Origin: Oehlia diaphana
Lineage: Eukaryota > Glomeromycota > Glomeromycetes > Glomerales > Glomeraceae
Length of the DNA: 53,036 bases
Direction of reading: 5' to 3'
NCBI GenBank assembly: GCA_003833135.1
Contig: QZLH01000643.1
Span: 1-53,036 of the forward strand
This document shows, piece after piece, positions 12,207 through 23,246 of the stretch. Numbering within the stretch: position 1 is the stretch's first letter; each line of letters opens with the position of its first letter. Under the pieces are notes generated by a model. The model worked only from the letters and a program-made list of their open reading frames with translations, was not told the origin of the DNA and ran no database searches. The position numbers and the translations under genes were made by a program.

Positions 12207-13385
12207 ATATATCTGCATTTCTTATAGGGTGACTACGTATATAACAAAATTGTAATTGTAATATCATTATCGTTACATAATTATAAATTATATTTTTTCT
12301 TGTGTAATTTAAATAATGAAATAATGAAATCTTATTTGTAGGTCTATAAGATACTAAATTTAAAATAAAAACAAAGTAATAAGAAGGTTATACAACAACA
12401 AACCATAAAAAAAAAAAAAATCACATTTGATGTTTTAGTGCTGCGGATAAAGAAATCTGTGTGCATACAATAAACCCATCGTTGATCATATTCGTCATAC
12501 TCGTACTACCAATTATTGTAATAGAGATATTTGAATTTAAGCGCGTATTTTAATACAATACCATACTTGCGTATTCCTTAAATTTTATAATAACTTTTTT
12601 AGAACTATTTTCCTTTCAGTTATTTCCTTATTTTGACTTTTTTTTTTTCAGTTATTTCCAACTGGCTGAATAAAAAGAAATATTTGATATATTAAATGGA
12701 AACAATTATTATTTTTTTTTTTGTACAAACAAAACTAAAGCCGATGGAAGGATAAATTTAATATTCACCAAATTTGGATACATATGAACTAATTATACTA
12801 ATTATAATTTAATTATCTAATTAATATATTGTTTCTATAAATACGGCGGTATATTAATTTAAACTTTTTCGTAAAGCCAAATCATGATTCGTTATTGTAT
12901 AACTTTTATTCATTGAAATTAATATGACTTTTGTTCTTATAAATTATCAAATTTTATATTTGGTTTAATCTTTCGGACATCACTCTTATAGTCTTACAAA
13001 TATGTAATAATTATTTCCTTTTTGTTATAATTATCAAATTTTTATATTCTTTCACGATTTCATTCACGTATCATTTTATTTAAATAGTGTTGTATTATCA
13101 ATCATGAGTACATAATGAAAGAAATATCAATGTATTTAGGAAGTATTCCTCGGACTTCGGTTATTTATTGTACGCATGAAAATACATACGTAAGTATTAT
13201 ATATTCAATACAGCTATCGTATGTGTTGAATCGTTATTTGGCGCAATTCAATACGTGAATATGCTCTCCAAAAGTATAAAAACGATTAGATTTTATTTTC
13301 ATCTCGCCAAAAAGTTAAAAAGTTCCAAAAAAAAAAAAAAAAATATTATATATATATTATAAAAAATCTATTATTCGAATAAATT
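12207..13385. other. Intergenic, upstream of the HMG gene
   Basis: No gene seen. The last 60 bp before the HMG start codon carry a 17-nt A-run and then a TATA-rich tract (about 13343-13363), plausible as core promoter sequence. Nothing else stands out. Confidence 0.5.
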
Positions 13386-13775
13386 ATGAAATCAATTCGA
13401 TTTGTCCCATACACTATTGAAAAAAGCAAGAGAAAAGCCGGCGTATTTATATTTTACAGAAACGAGATGTTAAAAGAATACGGACCTATTAGAATTCAGA
13501 TGGCGGCATTCAGTAAAATGATGTCAGAGAAGTGGAACGCTTTATCAGAAAACGAAAAGGAACTATGGCGCCAAAAGCATGCTTTAAGTCAATATCCAGC
13601 AGAACAAATTCCCATCGAAAACGAATATGAGGAACCCGCTCCCGTCATTATAATTCAAAATCCATGTCAAATTTGTGGATACCTTACTACTACATTTCAA
13701 TGGATTTGTAATTTATGTTTTTTAAATTATTTAAATAATTTATCGGCGGAGTATTATCAATATTACAATTTATAG
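13386..13775 (+). CDS. Small HMG-box protein (MATA-type) with a CxxC-CxxC tail
   Basis: A 129-residue intact single-exon gene. Residues about 14-70 form an HMG box: KRKAGVFIFYRNEML gives the first helix, FSKMMSEKWNALSENEKELW the second and third helices with the Trp/Tyr core. HMG boxes bend DNA, and MATA-type copies are known to be strongly expanded in Rhizophagus. Residues 94-111 add two cysteine pairs (C94, C97, C108, C111) in C-x2-C-x10-C-x2-C spacing, which could bind zinc. The linker at 71-90 is acidic and proline-containing. The start is the first ATG after an A-run and TATA-rich stretch. The codon pattern is more GC-balanced than its surroundings. Probably nuclear; a mating-type role is possible but not shown here. 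Confidence 0.85.
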   Translation: MKSIRFVPYTIEKSKRKAGVFIFYRNEMLKEYGPIRIQMAAFSKMMSEKWNALSENEKELWRQKHALSQYPAEQIPIENEYEEPAPVIIIQNPCQICGYLTTTFQWICNLCFLNYLNNLSAEYYQYYNL

Positions 13776-15110
13776 ATAGTTTTACTTTTCATTTCTTTTT
13801 TTTTTTTACTTATAAATGAATTTTTTTTTTCTCTTCGCGTAAATTTGTATTAATAAGATAAATATAGTTTAGTTACAACTTACAAATCGATTAATAAAAA
13901 TTTTTATTTATTACTTTAATGATACATAGATACTTTCTTCATCGTGATTTATTATTATAACATTGATAATAACGGATGCAAATTCTCTATAAAAATAATA
14001 TTCGTTCATGTATAGTACAGAAATTACAGAAATGTTATATTAACATAAATAAAAATTTTTGTTAATAATTAATGTGGCTGAAAGTGTCATGTGATAAAAT
14101 AACCGGAAATACATTGAATTATTTTTTTTAACTCAAATAATCTTAATTATATTTCATCATTACGTATTGGCTTCCATAATTAGTTAAATAAAAAAAGGAA
14201 GTTCTTCAATAGGAGTTACTTGATGAGATGATAATCCTTATCTATACTTAATTCATATATAACCAAGCAAGGAGCTAATGATTGAAAAAGTTTCTGTAAT
14301 ACAAATATTAAAAGTTACATTGTAATACAAACGAATAAACATTGCACAATTATAAAGCATTAATTATAAACGAGATAAAATTTTTATGACATGACATGTA
14401 TTACTTTTTCATTAACATAATTTTTTATGGAATAAAGTGAATATTTTTACATTATTTACGTTTATAATCTTTGAATATAAAATTATTATATATATATTTT
14501 TTTTTGAAATTTTCTGAAATTTTTTCTGGATTTTTTTTTTTTTTTTATCTTAAAGGTCTAACTTTGCATGATATAAGACCCAAAATAGTTTAGAAAAAAC
14601 TTTAGCCACTGCTGATATATACCATTTTAAGTTAATATTAAAATTATAATATACCTGATTTGCTAATTTTTGAGATCATTTCTTAATTCGGACATAATGG
14701 AAAGTAATATGTAACATTGATAGGTAATACAAAATTTTTTCTTTTGTTTAAAAATTTTTACCTTTTATAGAAAAGATTATCTATTATCAATCAGTTTTTA
14801 TATATATTTTATCATTTTTTTTTATAATTTATTATTTGAAATAATAAAATTTATGACCTTTATTATTAAATAAGTTACAGGATTAGTCTTGAATTGGCGA
14901 AATTTTAATTATTTGAAAGGAAAAAAGTACTTTATTTTTAGAAATATTTTGCTGAATAATGAAATGGTTTTAAATTTTGTTTAGAAAAAACGAAATTGGA
15001 TGTGGAAATTTAGTCTTCAGTTATTACTCATTAGGCTGCCTAAATCTTAAGTAGCTGCTGCTGAAGTTGAGAAGTGCTCCAGTGCCATATGGTTACATCC
15101 AGTTTTCTAT
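13776..15110. other. Intergenic, no gene seen
   Basis: T-rich low-complexity sequence downstream of the HMG gene. No open frame or inverted repeat stands out. Confidence 0.55.
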
Positions 15111-15114
15111 TTCA

Positions 15115-15179
15115 GCGCATGGACAGTTGAGATAAATAAAATATTGATGTTCAACGCATGGACAGTTGAGGTAAATAAA
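15115..15179. repeat. Two-copy tandem repeat, 40-bp period
   Basis: CGCATGGACAGTTGAG followed by (A/G)TAAATAAA occurs at 15115-15140 and again at 15155-15179, with one substitution between the copies. Short tandem duplication in non-coding DNA. Confidence 0.7.
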
Positions 15180-16395
15180 AAAAAAATATTAAGTTGATGT
15201 GATGTTCATGACAACATAATAATTCTATTCCTTATTTGATCTTAGTGAAGCTGAAGAGGTAACATGTGTTGCGATGTTATATCAGTGTTATATCATTAGA
15301 ACACGTAATTTTAGACGAGTCGACATTATGTCCACTGACGCTCCCTCCCTCCGTAAGTTTAACCGTATATTTTATACGTTTATAAACCGTTAGGATTGGG
15401 TAATATGACGCCTGTTTATGTTAGTGAGTGAATATAAAATTAAATATACTGTATATCAAATTAATTTTTTTAAGCTCTTTTTAATAATATATGATTAATA
15501 TTTTTCTCACCTTAAGATACTGAATCCGGGACCTTAAGTAATACTTTTCCGCGGTTATAACTACTAGTACGCTATTCAAGTTTTGATTCAAACCGTATGT
15601 ATTTTTGACTTATTTAAGTGATTGAATGTGTATTAAAAAAAAATTATATCATTGGACGCTCGTGGGAGTTCCTTAAATTCCGTTATACGAATTGTTATAA
15701 ACGGTTTCTAATGGACGTACAGTACATGTAAATTAACCGTTATTGGACAAAATCTAATTGGACATTTACGTCAATTTTAAATAAATTTTGGAATTTTGAC
15801 CAGGGATGGTCCCGGACCTCTTGGAAATTTGGTGATGCAGGACATTGCAGGTTTGATTACACTTTACTAATTCCATCGGTAGGTATAAAACAAATTTAAT
15901 CTTTATTTATAAATATAGAGGAGAGATTTTAGTTTAGTTAAAAAAAAGAAAATTTATTATGTATTGGCTTTAACCGTTTTTAGGATTATCTTAAGACAAT
16001 TTATTTTTTATCAACAATCTAGCCATCATATCAATTTTCATACCAAAAATTCTAATAATGAAAGATCGTATATATTATTAATAAATTTTATATGATTTAA
16101 TGCACCTCAATGGAACATATCCTAATCATATTCATTACTAAAATACAGTATGAAAAATTTTCCATAGTTGCAACACATATTTTATAGTAAAAAATTAAAT
16201 TCGGATAATTAATTCTTCACCTCATCAATAAGAATCACATTTAAAGGTCTTTCGGATGAATTCTTTATTCATACAATGAAAATAAAATTACTAGTAGTTA
16301 TAGTAACTGAACGAAATTTGTCGTGTTTTATATTAATGTATATTAATGTCTACATTATATTTTCGTTCGTCCAAACTGTCTACAGTTCATACTAA
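15180..16395. other. Intergenic with exon-like scraps
   Basis: No intact gene. On the plus strand, an ATG at about 15328 opens MSTDAPSL and runs straight into GTAAGT, the consensus 5' splice site. At about 15802-15850, preceded by a CAG, a frame reads DGPGPLGNLVMQDIAGLI before a stop. The two pieces do not splice in frame with the obvious sites, so a working gene is not supported. They may be relics of one. Confidence 0.25.
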
Positions 16396-16399
16396 GAAT

Positions 16400-16740
16400 A
16401 GAATAAAATGGCCATCACTCCATCAGTTTATACGAGGCATAAAGAAATTAACCTTACTGTCGATGATCTTTGCAATATAGGATAAAGGAAGAGGTGTACA
16501 TTCGTCTGTTTGTTCTAGAAATTCGGTAAGAGATAATTTAATGATTTCAAAAAATATATTTCTTTCTTCGATCATTTTTTATTGATGGATCTTTAATTTT
16601 ATAGATTAAGACATTTGTAAATTCACGATGCCTAATTAATTCCTCGGTAATAATTTTGTACAAAAAAGATAGTCGATATTTGCAGTTGTTTCAAATTGTC
16701 ACAAACCAAGTAATCACATCTTCTTGTTTAGGCTCGTTAT
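16400..16740 (-). pseudogene. Decayed coding region, family not recognised
   Basis: The minus strand reads NEPKQEDVITWFVTI, then after a stop LYKIITEELIRHREFTNVLI and KIKDPSIKNDRRKKYIF. A one-base shift then leads to a 51-codon frame starting MIEERNIFFEIIKLSLTEFL and ending SKVNFFMPRIN before a stop. The amino-acid composition is coding-like (charged, helical). The family was not recognised. It could be exons of one gene interrupted by the A-rich duplicated sequence just upstream, or a pseudogene; the frameshift favours the latter. Confidence 0.35.
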
Positions 16741-16754
16741 GGTCATATCAAGTT

Positions 16755-17000
16755 TACTTTCGAAATGGAAGACCGGAATACACAACTTCGACTTCCTGAA
16801 CCTAAAAAAAAAAGATAATCAAAACGTTAGTAACGTTTCGCTAAAAATAAAAAAAAAGAAAAATAAAAAAAATCGAAGTTTACCTTCGAAATTAAGTTCT
16901 TCGGCGTCCTGGACCTACAAAAAAAAAAAGATAATAACGAACGTTAGTTACTTTCGAAATCGAGTCCGCCAAAAAAAAAAAAAAAATAATAAAAAAAATA
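16755..17000. repeat. Diverged tandem duplication, A-rich
   Basis: Two units of about 130 bp share the order TTCGAAAT, then a C/G-containing block ending GACCTA or GAACCTA, an A-run followed by GATAAT, and AACGTTAGT. The first unit starts near 16758, the second near 16887. The lysine-rich plus-strand frame across it is a product of the A-runs and is not called as a gene. Confidence 0.5.
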
Positions 17001-17171
17001 AAAAAAGAAGTTTGTTTTAATCCTGTTTCCTTTAAAAAATCTGATGAATAATCCGGAAGCATTTTTTCCACATCTCTTTGGCCGTTCTGCATCAGTTATT
17101 AAGATCGTCTGATTAGTTTGATTAAATTTTATTAAATTGTCCGATTATTCCGATAAAGATTATACATCCCA

Positions 17172-17560
17172 TTAAAAATTAATATTAATATTTTTCACAA
17201 GAAAAAAGTTTATTCCCTTTTTACGGAAAAAAATCGCCCAATTGAATTGTTCTGTAATCAACCGTTCTAAAGTAAAACAAATAATGAGCATATCCCACGT
17301 TCTCAACGCTCCAAGTAATGTCAATAATATGACTTTAACATTAAATATATGCAAAATCTGCGGTAATTAAATCACCTAACATAGGTCAAAATAATAATAT
17401 TATTAATAAGTGCAATTATGGCTTCGATAAGTATTAACTGAAGTGTATCATTAACGAACCATTGTACTAGCTGGACAATATCCAACGGAAGCGTACATGG
17501 GTGAATTCCATATATATCCTAATTCGTTGTTTGCGTACCGCTTATTGACAGAGCCTATGT
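17172..17560 (-). pseudogene. Coding-like fragments, family not recognised
   Basis: Minus-strand frames read SHIIDITWSVENVGYAHYLF and onward to LGDFFP, and upstream a hydrophobic frame LPLDIVQLVQWFVNDTLQLI followed by LIEAIIALINNIIIL that would span a membrane. No start, no continuous frame and no family match. They may belong with the decayed frames at 16400-16740 on the same strand. Confidence 0.2.
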
Positions 17561-17942
17561 GATTATGAAAGAATATTTGTAAAATAAATTATAAAAATTC
17601 AACGAGTTACGACCTGACTATAAATTATAAAAGAGTTAGTCTCTAAAATGAACTACATACCATGTTAAAAAGAGAAAATTACATTAAATAGAAAAGAGAA
17701 TTAATACTAGATTACCTGAGAAACATAATCAATTATTTAAATTATATAAAATTATGAAAACATTATATAGCAATATTTTTGAAAAATGTCAAAATATATA
17801 AAGCACTCCGTTTCATCAAATCGCTGCGCCACAAAGATTGAATTTGTGTCCAAAATCCAAAATTTAAGATTTTTATTGATTTATAAAATTGAAAAAATCG
17901 AATATTAGAAACTGAGAATAATTCATTGTAATTTGTTTATTT

Positions 17943-17943
17943 A

Positions 17944-17976
<33 letters not shown>

Positions 17977-18230
17977 AAATCGATCCCATCATAGTTAAAA
18001 TGTTATGTCATATGCATGACGTTCGGATAAAATGTTCAAAAATGATCAGATATTTTGATAACTTTTTTAAGCAAAATAAAAAGGAATAATTTACCAAATT
18101 TGTTCACATTGATGATTTTTTTTCTTTGATGAGACACCTGACCTGGTGAACTTTGAATTTTTTTTTTTTTTTAAAAAAAATAAAAAATTTAAATTTTATC
18201 TGTGCAGTTAAAACGCCATATGCATGAAAA
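17943..18230. repeat. Two diverged copies of a T-run/A-run unit
   Basis: A T-run followed at once by an A-run (about 17943-17980) precedes AGTTAAAATG and CATATGCATGA. The same order recurs at about 18157-18225 with AGTTAAAACG and CATATGCATGA. The T/A junctions can fold back on themselves. No coding content. Confidence 0.5.
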
Positions 18231-18640
18231 TTTCTGATATATAAATTTTATTTATTTTTTTTTTTTTTTTATAATAAAGAATAAAATATATATATATATA
18301 TATATATTATTATTAAATATTATTAGTAATCTGAATAATTTTTATTATTTGGAATCTGCTAGAATCAAAAAAAAAAAAAAAAATTTCTTATAACAACTTT
18401 ATTTGTTTGTTACAAAAATTTATAAAATCATGAGAAAGATATTTTTATCATGTTTCACATATGCTTATATTATCATTATGATTTATAATTCATCGTTATA
18501 AAAGTATAAAAAAAAACAATTTTTTTTTATCCGAATTTTTATTCCTTTTACAGAATTTCATTACCTGAAAAAAAAAATGTCATTTAAATATGCATTTGAT
18601 GATCCTATTGTTCTTACATTTCAATAAATCCTTTTTAGAA

Positions 18641-18744
18641 GTCTGGAACACGCTCTTTACCATCGCTTGTTAAAACGCGAAAAAGGAAATTTCATACACG
18701 TGACTTTTGGCCGGCATTATGCAAATATTTAGCAGATCACGTAG
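18641..18744 (+). pseudogene. Exon-like fragment, family not recognised
   Basis: Between a pyrimidine tract ending TTTTTAG and a GTAAAT donor-like site lies a 34-codon frame reading KSGTRSLPSLVKTRKRKFHT then RDFWPALCKYLADHV. It is far less A/T-biased than its surroundings. The splice-like borders suggest an internal exon, but no partner exons were found, so this may be a relic. Confidence 0.3.
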
Positions 18745-18759
18745 GTAAATTTTGTTGAT

Positions 18760-19930
18760 AATGCTGGTGTACCACTCTGTATATTGACAAGATCTACAAG
18801 AAAAAATAAAGTTCAATTGATAAGCAAATGTTGTATCACAGAAAAATAAAATATTTTATATTATTATAATTTTACTTTATTTCATTTTATTTATTTTATT
18901 TTTTTTTTTTTCTAAGATAAACAAAAAAATTTATGCCATATTCAAACCCACAGCTGCAGAACACATTCAAAATCAATATTGCATACAATAAGTTATATAA
19001 TTTTGGAATAGTAAAACATTCTACAAAGAGATAAAGTTAATTGATAATCAATTTAATTAATGAAATTTATAATCGGATAAGAGATTTCTTGACATTGGCG
19101 TTTCAATGACTTTATTAAAGGTATAATTAATGATGTAATTTGCGATTAGTATATTGATTAAACAGATTTACTGATTAGAACATGAGATATCGCAGTTTTT
19201 TTTTCATATATAAGTAGGTCGAAATTTTTCTTCCAAAAAGTTAAAAACATATGATAATAAAATAAGAAATAATTAAGTTTATTAAATATGAAAAAAATTT
19301 TATAAGCATACAATCTCCATCTATGAATTTCCTCAACTTTTTACGTCCAATATGTCAAACTTTGAGATCCGGACGTCTTAGTCTTCGTATCAACATAACA
19401 GAGGTTTAATTTCCTCAACCTTGCTCACGTGAATATAAAAAGTTTTTTTGTGAGTTTTATTAATATTTTTGTCTTTTAAAAGTTATTAAAACCAATATAC
19501 TGACTTGTTTGTAATTCTAAAGTTCTTCCTAGTAAACTCGGTGGAAATAAAGAGCTTAAAGGACTTGACTGTTTACTCTGAAATTTTATCAGTGTATTCT
19601 TCATGTTCAAATATAACTATCATAGGCCATAATATGTATACTATTATTGTATACACCGTACAAAGGATGGGATCAGTTTCCGATATGCTCGTCATATCGA
19701 ATGCCAATGCTATAGCGCCATAATATTGGTGCCGCAAGTATCGCATATATGAAATTTTTTTTTTTTTTAAGAATTTTATTTATTTATGTATTTTTCTTTT
19801 TTATGACTTTTATGAAATAAACTATTATTACGTTACTTGTTTTTTATGTTTTTTAACATTTTTATAATAAATAAATAAATTATAAAGTTAAGTAATAAAT
19901 TTCTGTATAATGTAAAAATTTAGGTTCATA
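18760..19930. other. Intergenic with a dispersed repeat copy
   Basis: No gene seen. At about 19083-19140 it contains the second copy of the repeat found near 11270. A 72-codon frame at 19505-19723 has no recognisable feature and is not called. Confidence 0.5.
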
Positions 19931-19940
19931 TTTATTTTTT

Positions 19941-20085
19941 TCATTGTCGGACCGATTTCCGAGTTCCGACATCCATTTTCCAGACGTAACCTTTTCCCAA
20001 TGATAATGATTTCCCGCAGATGATATTCATGATAAATATCCCGAAAGACAAAATTCCGAAATAACATTTTCCTGAAATCAAATTA
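19941..20085. repeat. Left terminal inverted repeat of the MULE
   Basis: Contains CGACATCCATTTTC and GACGTAACCTTTTCC, matching the right repeat, followed by short degenerate repeats of the type TTCC(T/C)GAAAT. The same short repeat type fills 52590-52830. Confidence 0.65.
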
Positions 20086-20523
20086 CGAAAAAAAAAAAAA
20101 AAAAAAAATATTTTGATTTAAATGTGAAAAAAAAAATGAAAATAAAAATAAAATTACTTGAAAATTTTTTTGATATAATAAATAATTAATAAAAAAAATT
20201 AAATTTTATGTTCATTATTTAAATTTTTTTTTTTTTTTTTATTAAATATGAATTTATTGTTTTATTTATCACGTAATTTATCTTGAGACAATCATTAAAA
20301 TATCTTTAATGCTTTTTTATACATAACATAATTAAAACACTCAAATTAAATAAATTAAACAGGCGAGAGGAATCATATTTATTATAAATTTAATAAAGTA
20401 TTACAAGTAAAAACTTACAAATTGAAAAAATTAAAAAAAAATAGTATGCGCATAATTTAAAAGGGAATAATCATCGCGGCTATTGAAAATGTTTAAAAGA
20501 TGATTTTCAGGATGTCTCGAAGA

Positions 20524-20626
20524 CTATAAAAAATTTTTCGAAAAAATGATCATGTGTCTGAGTTTCTTGGGAATAACTAGAAAAATGATCGTTTATCGGA
20601 GTTTTTCCAGAGTTTTTTTTATAGGG
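20524..20626. mobile_element. CCCTATAAAAAA MITE, copy A
   Basis: Starts CTATAAAAAATTTTTCG and ends TTTTTTTTATAGGG, an inverted repeat of the start. The interior contains GTGTCTGAGTTTCTT and ACTAGAAAAATGA, shared with the copies at 20742 and 41838. Confidence 0.7.
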
Positions 20627-21505
20627 TAGAACGTTTTCGATTTGTAGTTCTGTTTGGCACTGCTCCTTGCGCATTTCATCAATGATAGAATACAGAATGA
20701 TCTCCCAATTACAGTACTCCACTGTTGGTGACACCCTTCAACCCTATAAAAAATTTTTGTCTGAGTTTCTTCGGAATAAAAACTAGAAAAATGAGTAGTT
20801 TTTCCAGAATTTTTTTATAGGGAGAATGTTTTCGATTTGTAGTTCTGTTTGGCAATGCTTCCTTATGCATTTCATCAATAATAGAATACAGTCTCCCAAT
20901 TACAGTACTCCACCGTTGGTGCCACCCTTCGACCATATTCGTTATTTTGAGTTCTGGGATATTCATTTTCAATAAGTTCATATACCGACCAGAGTTCTGG
21001 TGGAAATTGTGTGGATTCCGAATAACAGTTCCACTTCTAGGCATCTGGCACCTAATTTTACCATGAATGTAGTTTTTCTCAAAATATTGACAAGTTGAAT
21101 TGCATTTGAAGCCATTAGAGGTTTAATTTGATCAAATGCATGTGAAAATCTGAGGCATATTTATATTTCTAACACGTGATATTTGCTGCGCAATGCTTCA
21201 CGGTTTGGCATATAGGAATAAGATTCTTGAAGCATGTTAATTACAGCATTTTGTATTATTTGAGATCTTTACCATATTAACTTTTCTAGTTATATCTACT
21301 CCATTTGCTTCTAGCGCATGATTACGTTCACTGGATTTTGCCAATATATCCACAATTGTTACTAGCTCTTCCGTTACATTTTAGTTTTTATTCTATATTT
21401 ACAACACCAATAATGTTTCTCGTTGCGATTTCTGTCTTTTACTAATACAATTATCTTTGGATTACTTTGCGTAGAATTAACTAAGTCACAAACTACACGG
21501 TTCAT
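20627..21505 (-). pseudogene. FLYWCH/MULE transposase pseudogene
   Basis: A minus-strand ATG at 21505 opens NRVVCDLVNSTQSNPKIIVL and DRNRNEKHYWCCKYR, the core of a FLYWCH-type zinc finger. After a frameshift, SSERNHALEANGVDI gives the finger's terminal His block. A linker MLQESYSYMPNREALRSKY follows. The frame then jumps to QYFEKNYIHGKIRCQMPRSG and onward to MVEGWHQRWSTVIGR, the conserved C-terminal block of MULE transposases. The several-hundred-residue DDE catalytic core expected between linker and C-terminus is missing, so a large internal deletion has occurred. Frameshifts and stops remain elsewhere. Confidence 0.75.
20742..20822. mobile_element. CCCTATAAAAAA MITE, copy B (internally deleted)
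   Basis: Starts CCCTATAAAAAATTTTTG, ends TTTTTTTATAGGG. Retains TCTGAGTTTCTT and ACTAGAAAAATGA but lacks about 18 bp near its left end compared with the other copies. Carried here by the tandem duplication. Confidence 0.7.
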
Positions 21506-22154
21506 TTTGGTTTTTAATAAAAAATAGACAAATGTATTCCTCCAAAAAATTTATGAAATCAAAAAGAGGGATTAAAAAAGATCAAATAACAAAAACCAAT
21601 TAAAATTTTTAATTATACTCCTTTTTTTTTTAAACAATTCTTAAATTGAAAGATTGTCATTATTGCCGTTCCTGAAATCTAAGTCCTATGCTGATCATGA
21701 ATTTTTCGTAAGACTGTTACTAATAAAGATGCTACTTTCCTAATTTAATTTTTATGAAAAAACTTTTCAAATCAATTCTTTATGGAATTTTACGTCTAAA
21801 AGTTCCATGAAATTTATTACAAATTATTTTAAGGTTTAGGAATATCATTAAATTTATTTATTAATTTGAAATATTGTAAATGAAATTAACATTAACGAAA
21901 TTTTAATTTATATTTAAAAAGTATTAGATATTAATAACAAATGGTTAACAATTACTACTTTCTAAATAGAAGATTATTTTTGCCCAGTTTATTTTGTATA
22001 TCTATTGGTTGTAAAGCATTTGTATAGTTATCATAAAACAATATTTTATTATCAATAAAATTAATTTTAAAAAATTTTAAAATTTGCGATTTATAATGTA
22101 TAGTATTATTATTAAATACTATATACCCAACCAAAAGTTACATTTTTCATAAGT
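21506..22154. other. Non-coding part of the MULE relic
   Basis: A/T-rich sequence between the transposase start and the right inverted repeat. No open frame or repeat stands out. Confidence 0.5.
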
Positions 22155-22248
22155 TGAATTCGATAAAATGACATGTCGGGATTTATCTTTCTATCGGGAA
22201 ATCGGAAAAGGTTACGTCGAGAAAATGGATGTCGAGAAATCATTGTAA
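22155..22248. repeat. Right terminal inverted repeat of the MULE
   Basis: Read on the minus strand it gives CGACATCCATTTTC, GACGTAACCTTTTCC, TTTCCCGAT and GATAAATCCCGACA, corresponding in order to the left repeat. Some indels separate the two copies. Confidence 0.65.
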
Positions 22249-22398
22249 CGCGCATATTGTAATTGCAGTCACGTGTTCTCCGATCTCGATTTTATCGATA
22301 AAATATATTAGTCTTCTACAATTAAATATTATGAGTAAACCAAATCGGTACAATTCGTAGCCGATAAAAAAATTTTTTTTTATTAATTTTTTTTTACT

Positions 22399-22610
22399 GC
22401 AGCTGATTTCAAAAATGTCGGGACACTTATCAAATTTTAAAGAACTCGGAAATATTCGATAAAGCTTGATATAAAATAAAAATTATACGCTAATTTTGGA
22501 GTACTATTCCGAGAATGGTAGTATAATTTTATCTTATTTTGAGCTTTACCGAATATTTCCGAGTTATTTAAAATTTTCTAAGTGTCTCGCACATTATGAA
22601 ATCAGTTATA
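22399..22610. mobile_element. MITE with 90-bp inverted repeats
   Basis: The left arm 22399-22488 and right arm 22520-22608 are inverted copies. Shared strings in order are CTGATTTCA, ACACTTA, AAATTTTAAA, AACTCGGAAATATTCG and TAAAGCT. The loop is only about 30 bp. The whole forms one long hairpin with no coding capacity. Confidence 0.8.
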
Positions 22611-23073
22611 AGTTATCATTTCATTAAAAGTAATATACAATACAAAACCATATACAAAAAATACAAAAATAAAAAAAGAAACACTACCGTAAGTGATCAA
22701 TTACTCATATGGTTACCCGATTTTCATCCGGTCACGGTTCCAACCTAACCTTTATTTGCTGATCTTTTATTTACTAAGTGCAAGTGCGCAACTGGCTAAA
22801 ATGATTTTCCGTTTGCCGAACAGTTTTCTTGGTAGAAACAATTTCGTATTTTAAAATCAACTTTTTTAAGAAATTATTCTGAAGAATGATTAATTTATTA
22901 TTGAATATTCTGGAAAGATTCTTGAAGTTGAAGCTGGCTCTAGTGCTAAAATCATTTAATATACTAAGATAACCCTAACGTAATGTTTCACATTTAATAT
23001 TCTGATAAAAAAATGATGCTTTATTAATTATTTTAATTCTTTTCTTGATGTTATAATTATTGGTAAATCATTA

Positions 23074-23240
23074 GGGCACTGTCAGATATTACCTAATATC
23101 ACTTTAATATAAGAGCTTACCCCCCCCCCCTAGGTAAGATATATTTTATATATAATTCCTTATATAGTATTATATGTAACCTAAGATCTTTAGTTACCCC
23201 CCCTCCCCCTAAAATATTAGGTAATATCTGATAGCACCCT
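23074..23240. mobile_element. MITE with 27-bp inverted repeats and C-runs
   Basis: The left end GGGCACTGTCAGATATTACC extends through TAATAT. The right end 23214-23240, read in reverse, gives AGGGTGCTATCAGATATTAC extending through CTAATAT. Both halves carry long C-runs (near 23120 and near 23195), which are rare in this window. Confidence 0.75.
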
Positions 23241-23246
23241 TGCATA

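Larger units (their letters stand above)
20524..20938. repeat. Tandem duplication inside the MULE relic
   Basis: Two units of about 200 bp, 20524-20741 and 20742-20938, each consist of a small foldback element followed by the end of the MULE coding sequence (ending near CCAATTACAGTACTCCAC). The second unit has lost part of the foldback element; the first has an extra short stretch in the coding part. Confidence 0.75.
19940..22250. mobile_element. MULE-type DNA transposon relic with FLYWCH finger
   Basis: A broken MULE transposase on the minus strand (20627-21505) is bracketed by long inverted repeats. The left repeat at about 19965-20060 reads CGACATCCATTTTC then GACGTAACCTTTTCC. The right repeat at about 22165-22245 gives the same two strings when read in reverse, followed in both by TTTCCCG and GATAAAT...CCCGA. 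Length is about 2.3 kb. MULEs characteristically have long terminal inverted repeats. A small MITE and a local duplication have since altered its interior. Confidence 0.75.

Noticed and set aside
16724..17020. Lysine-rich plus-strand frame of 98 codons.
   Set aside because: It is produced by A-runs inside a tandem duplication, with no recognisable domain.
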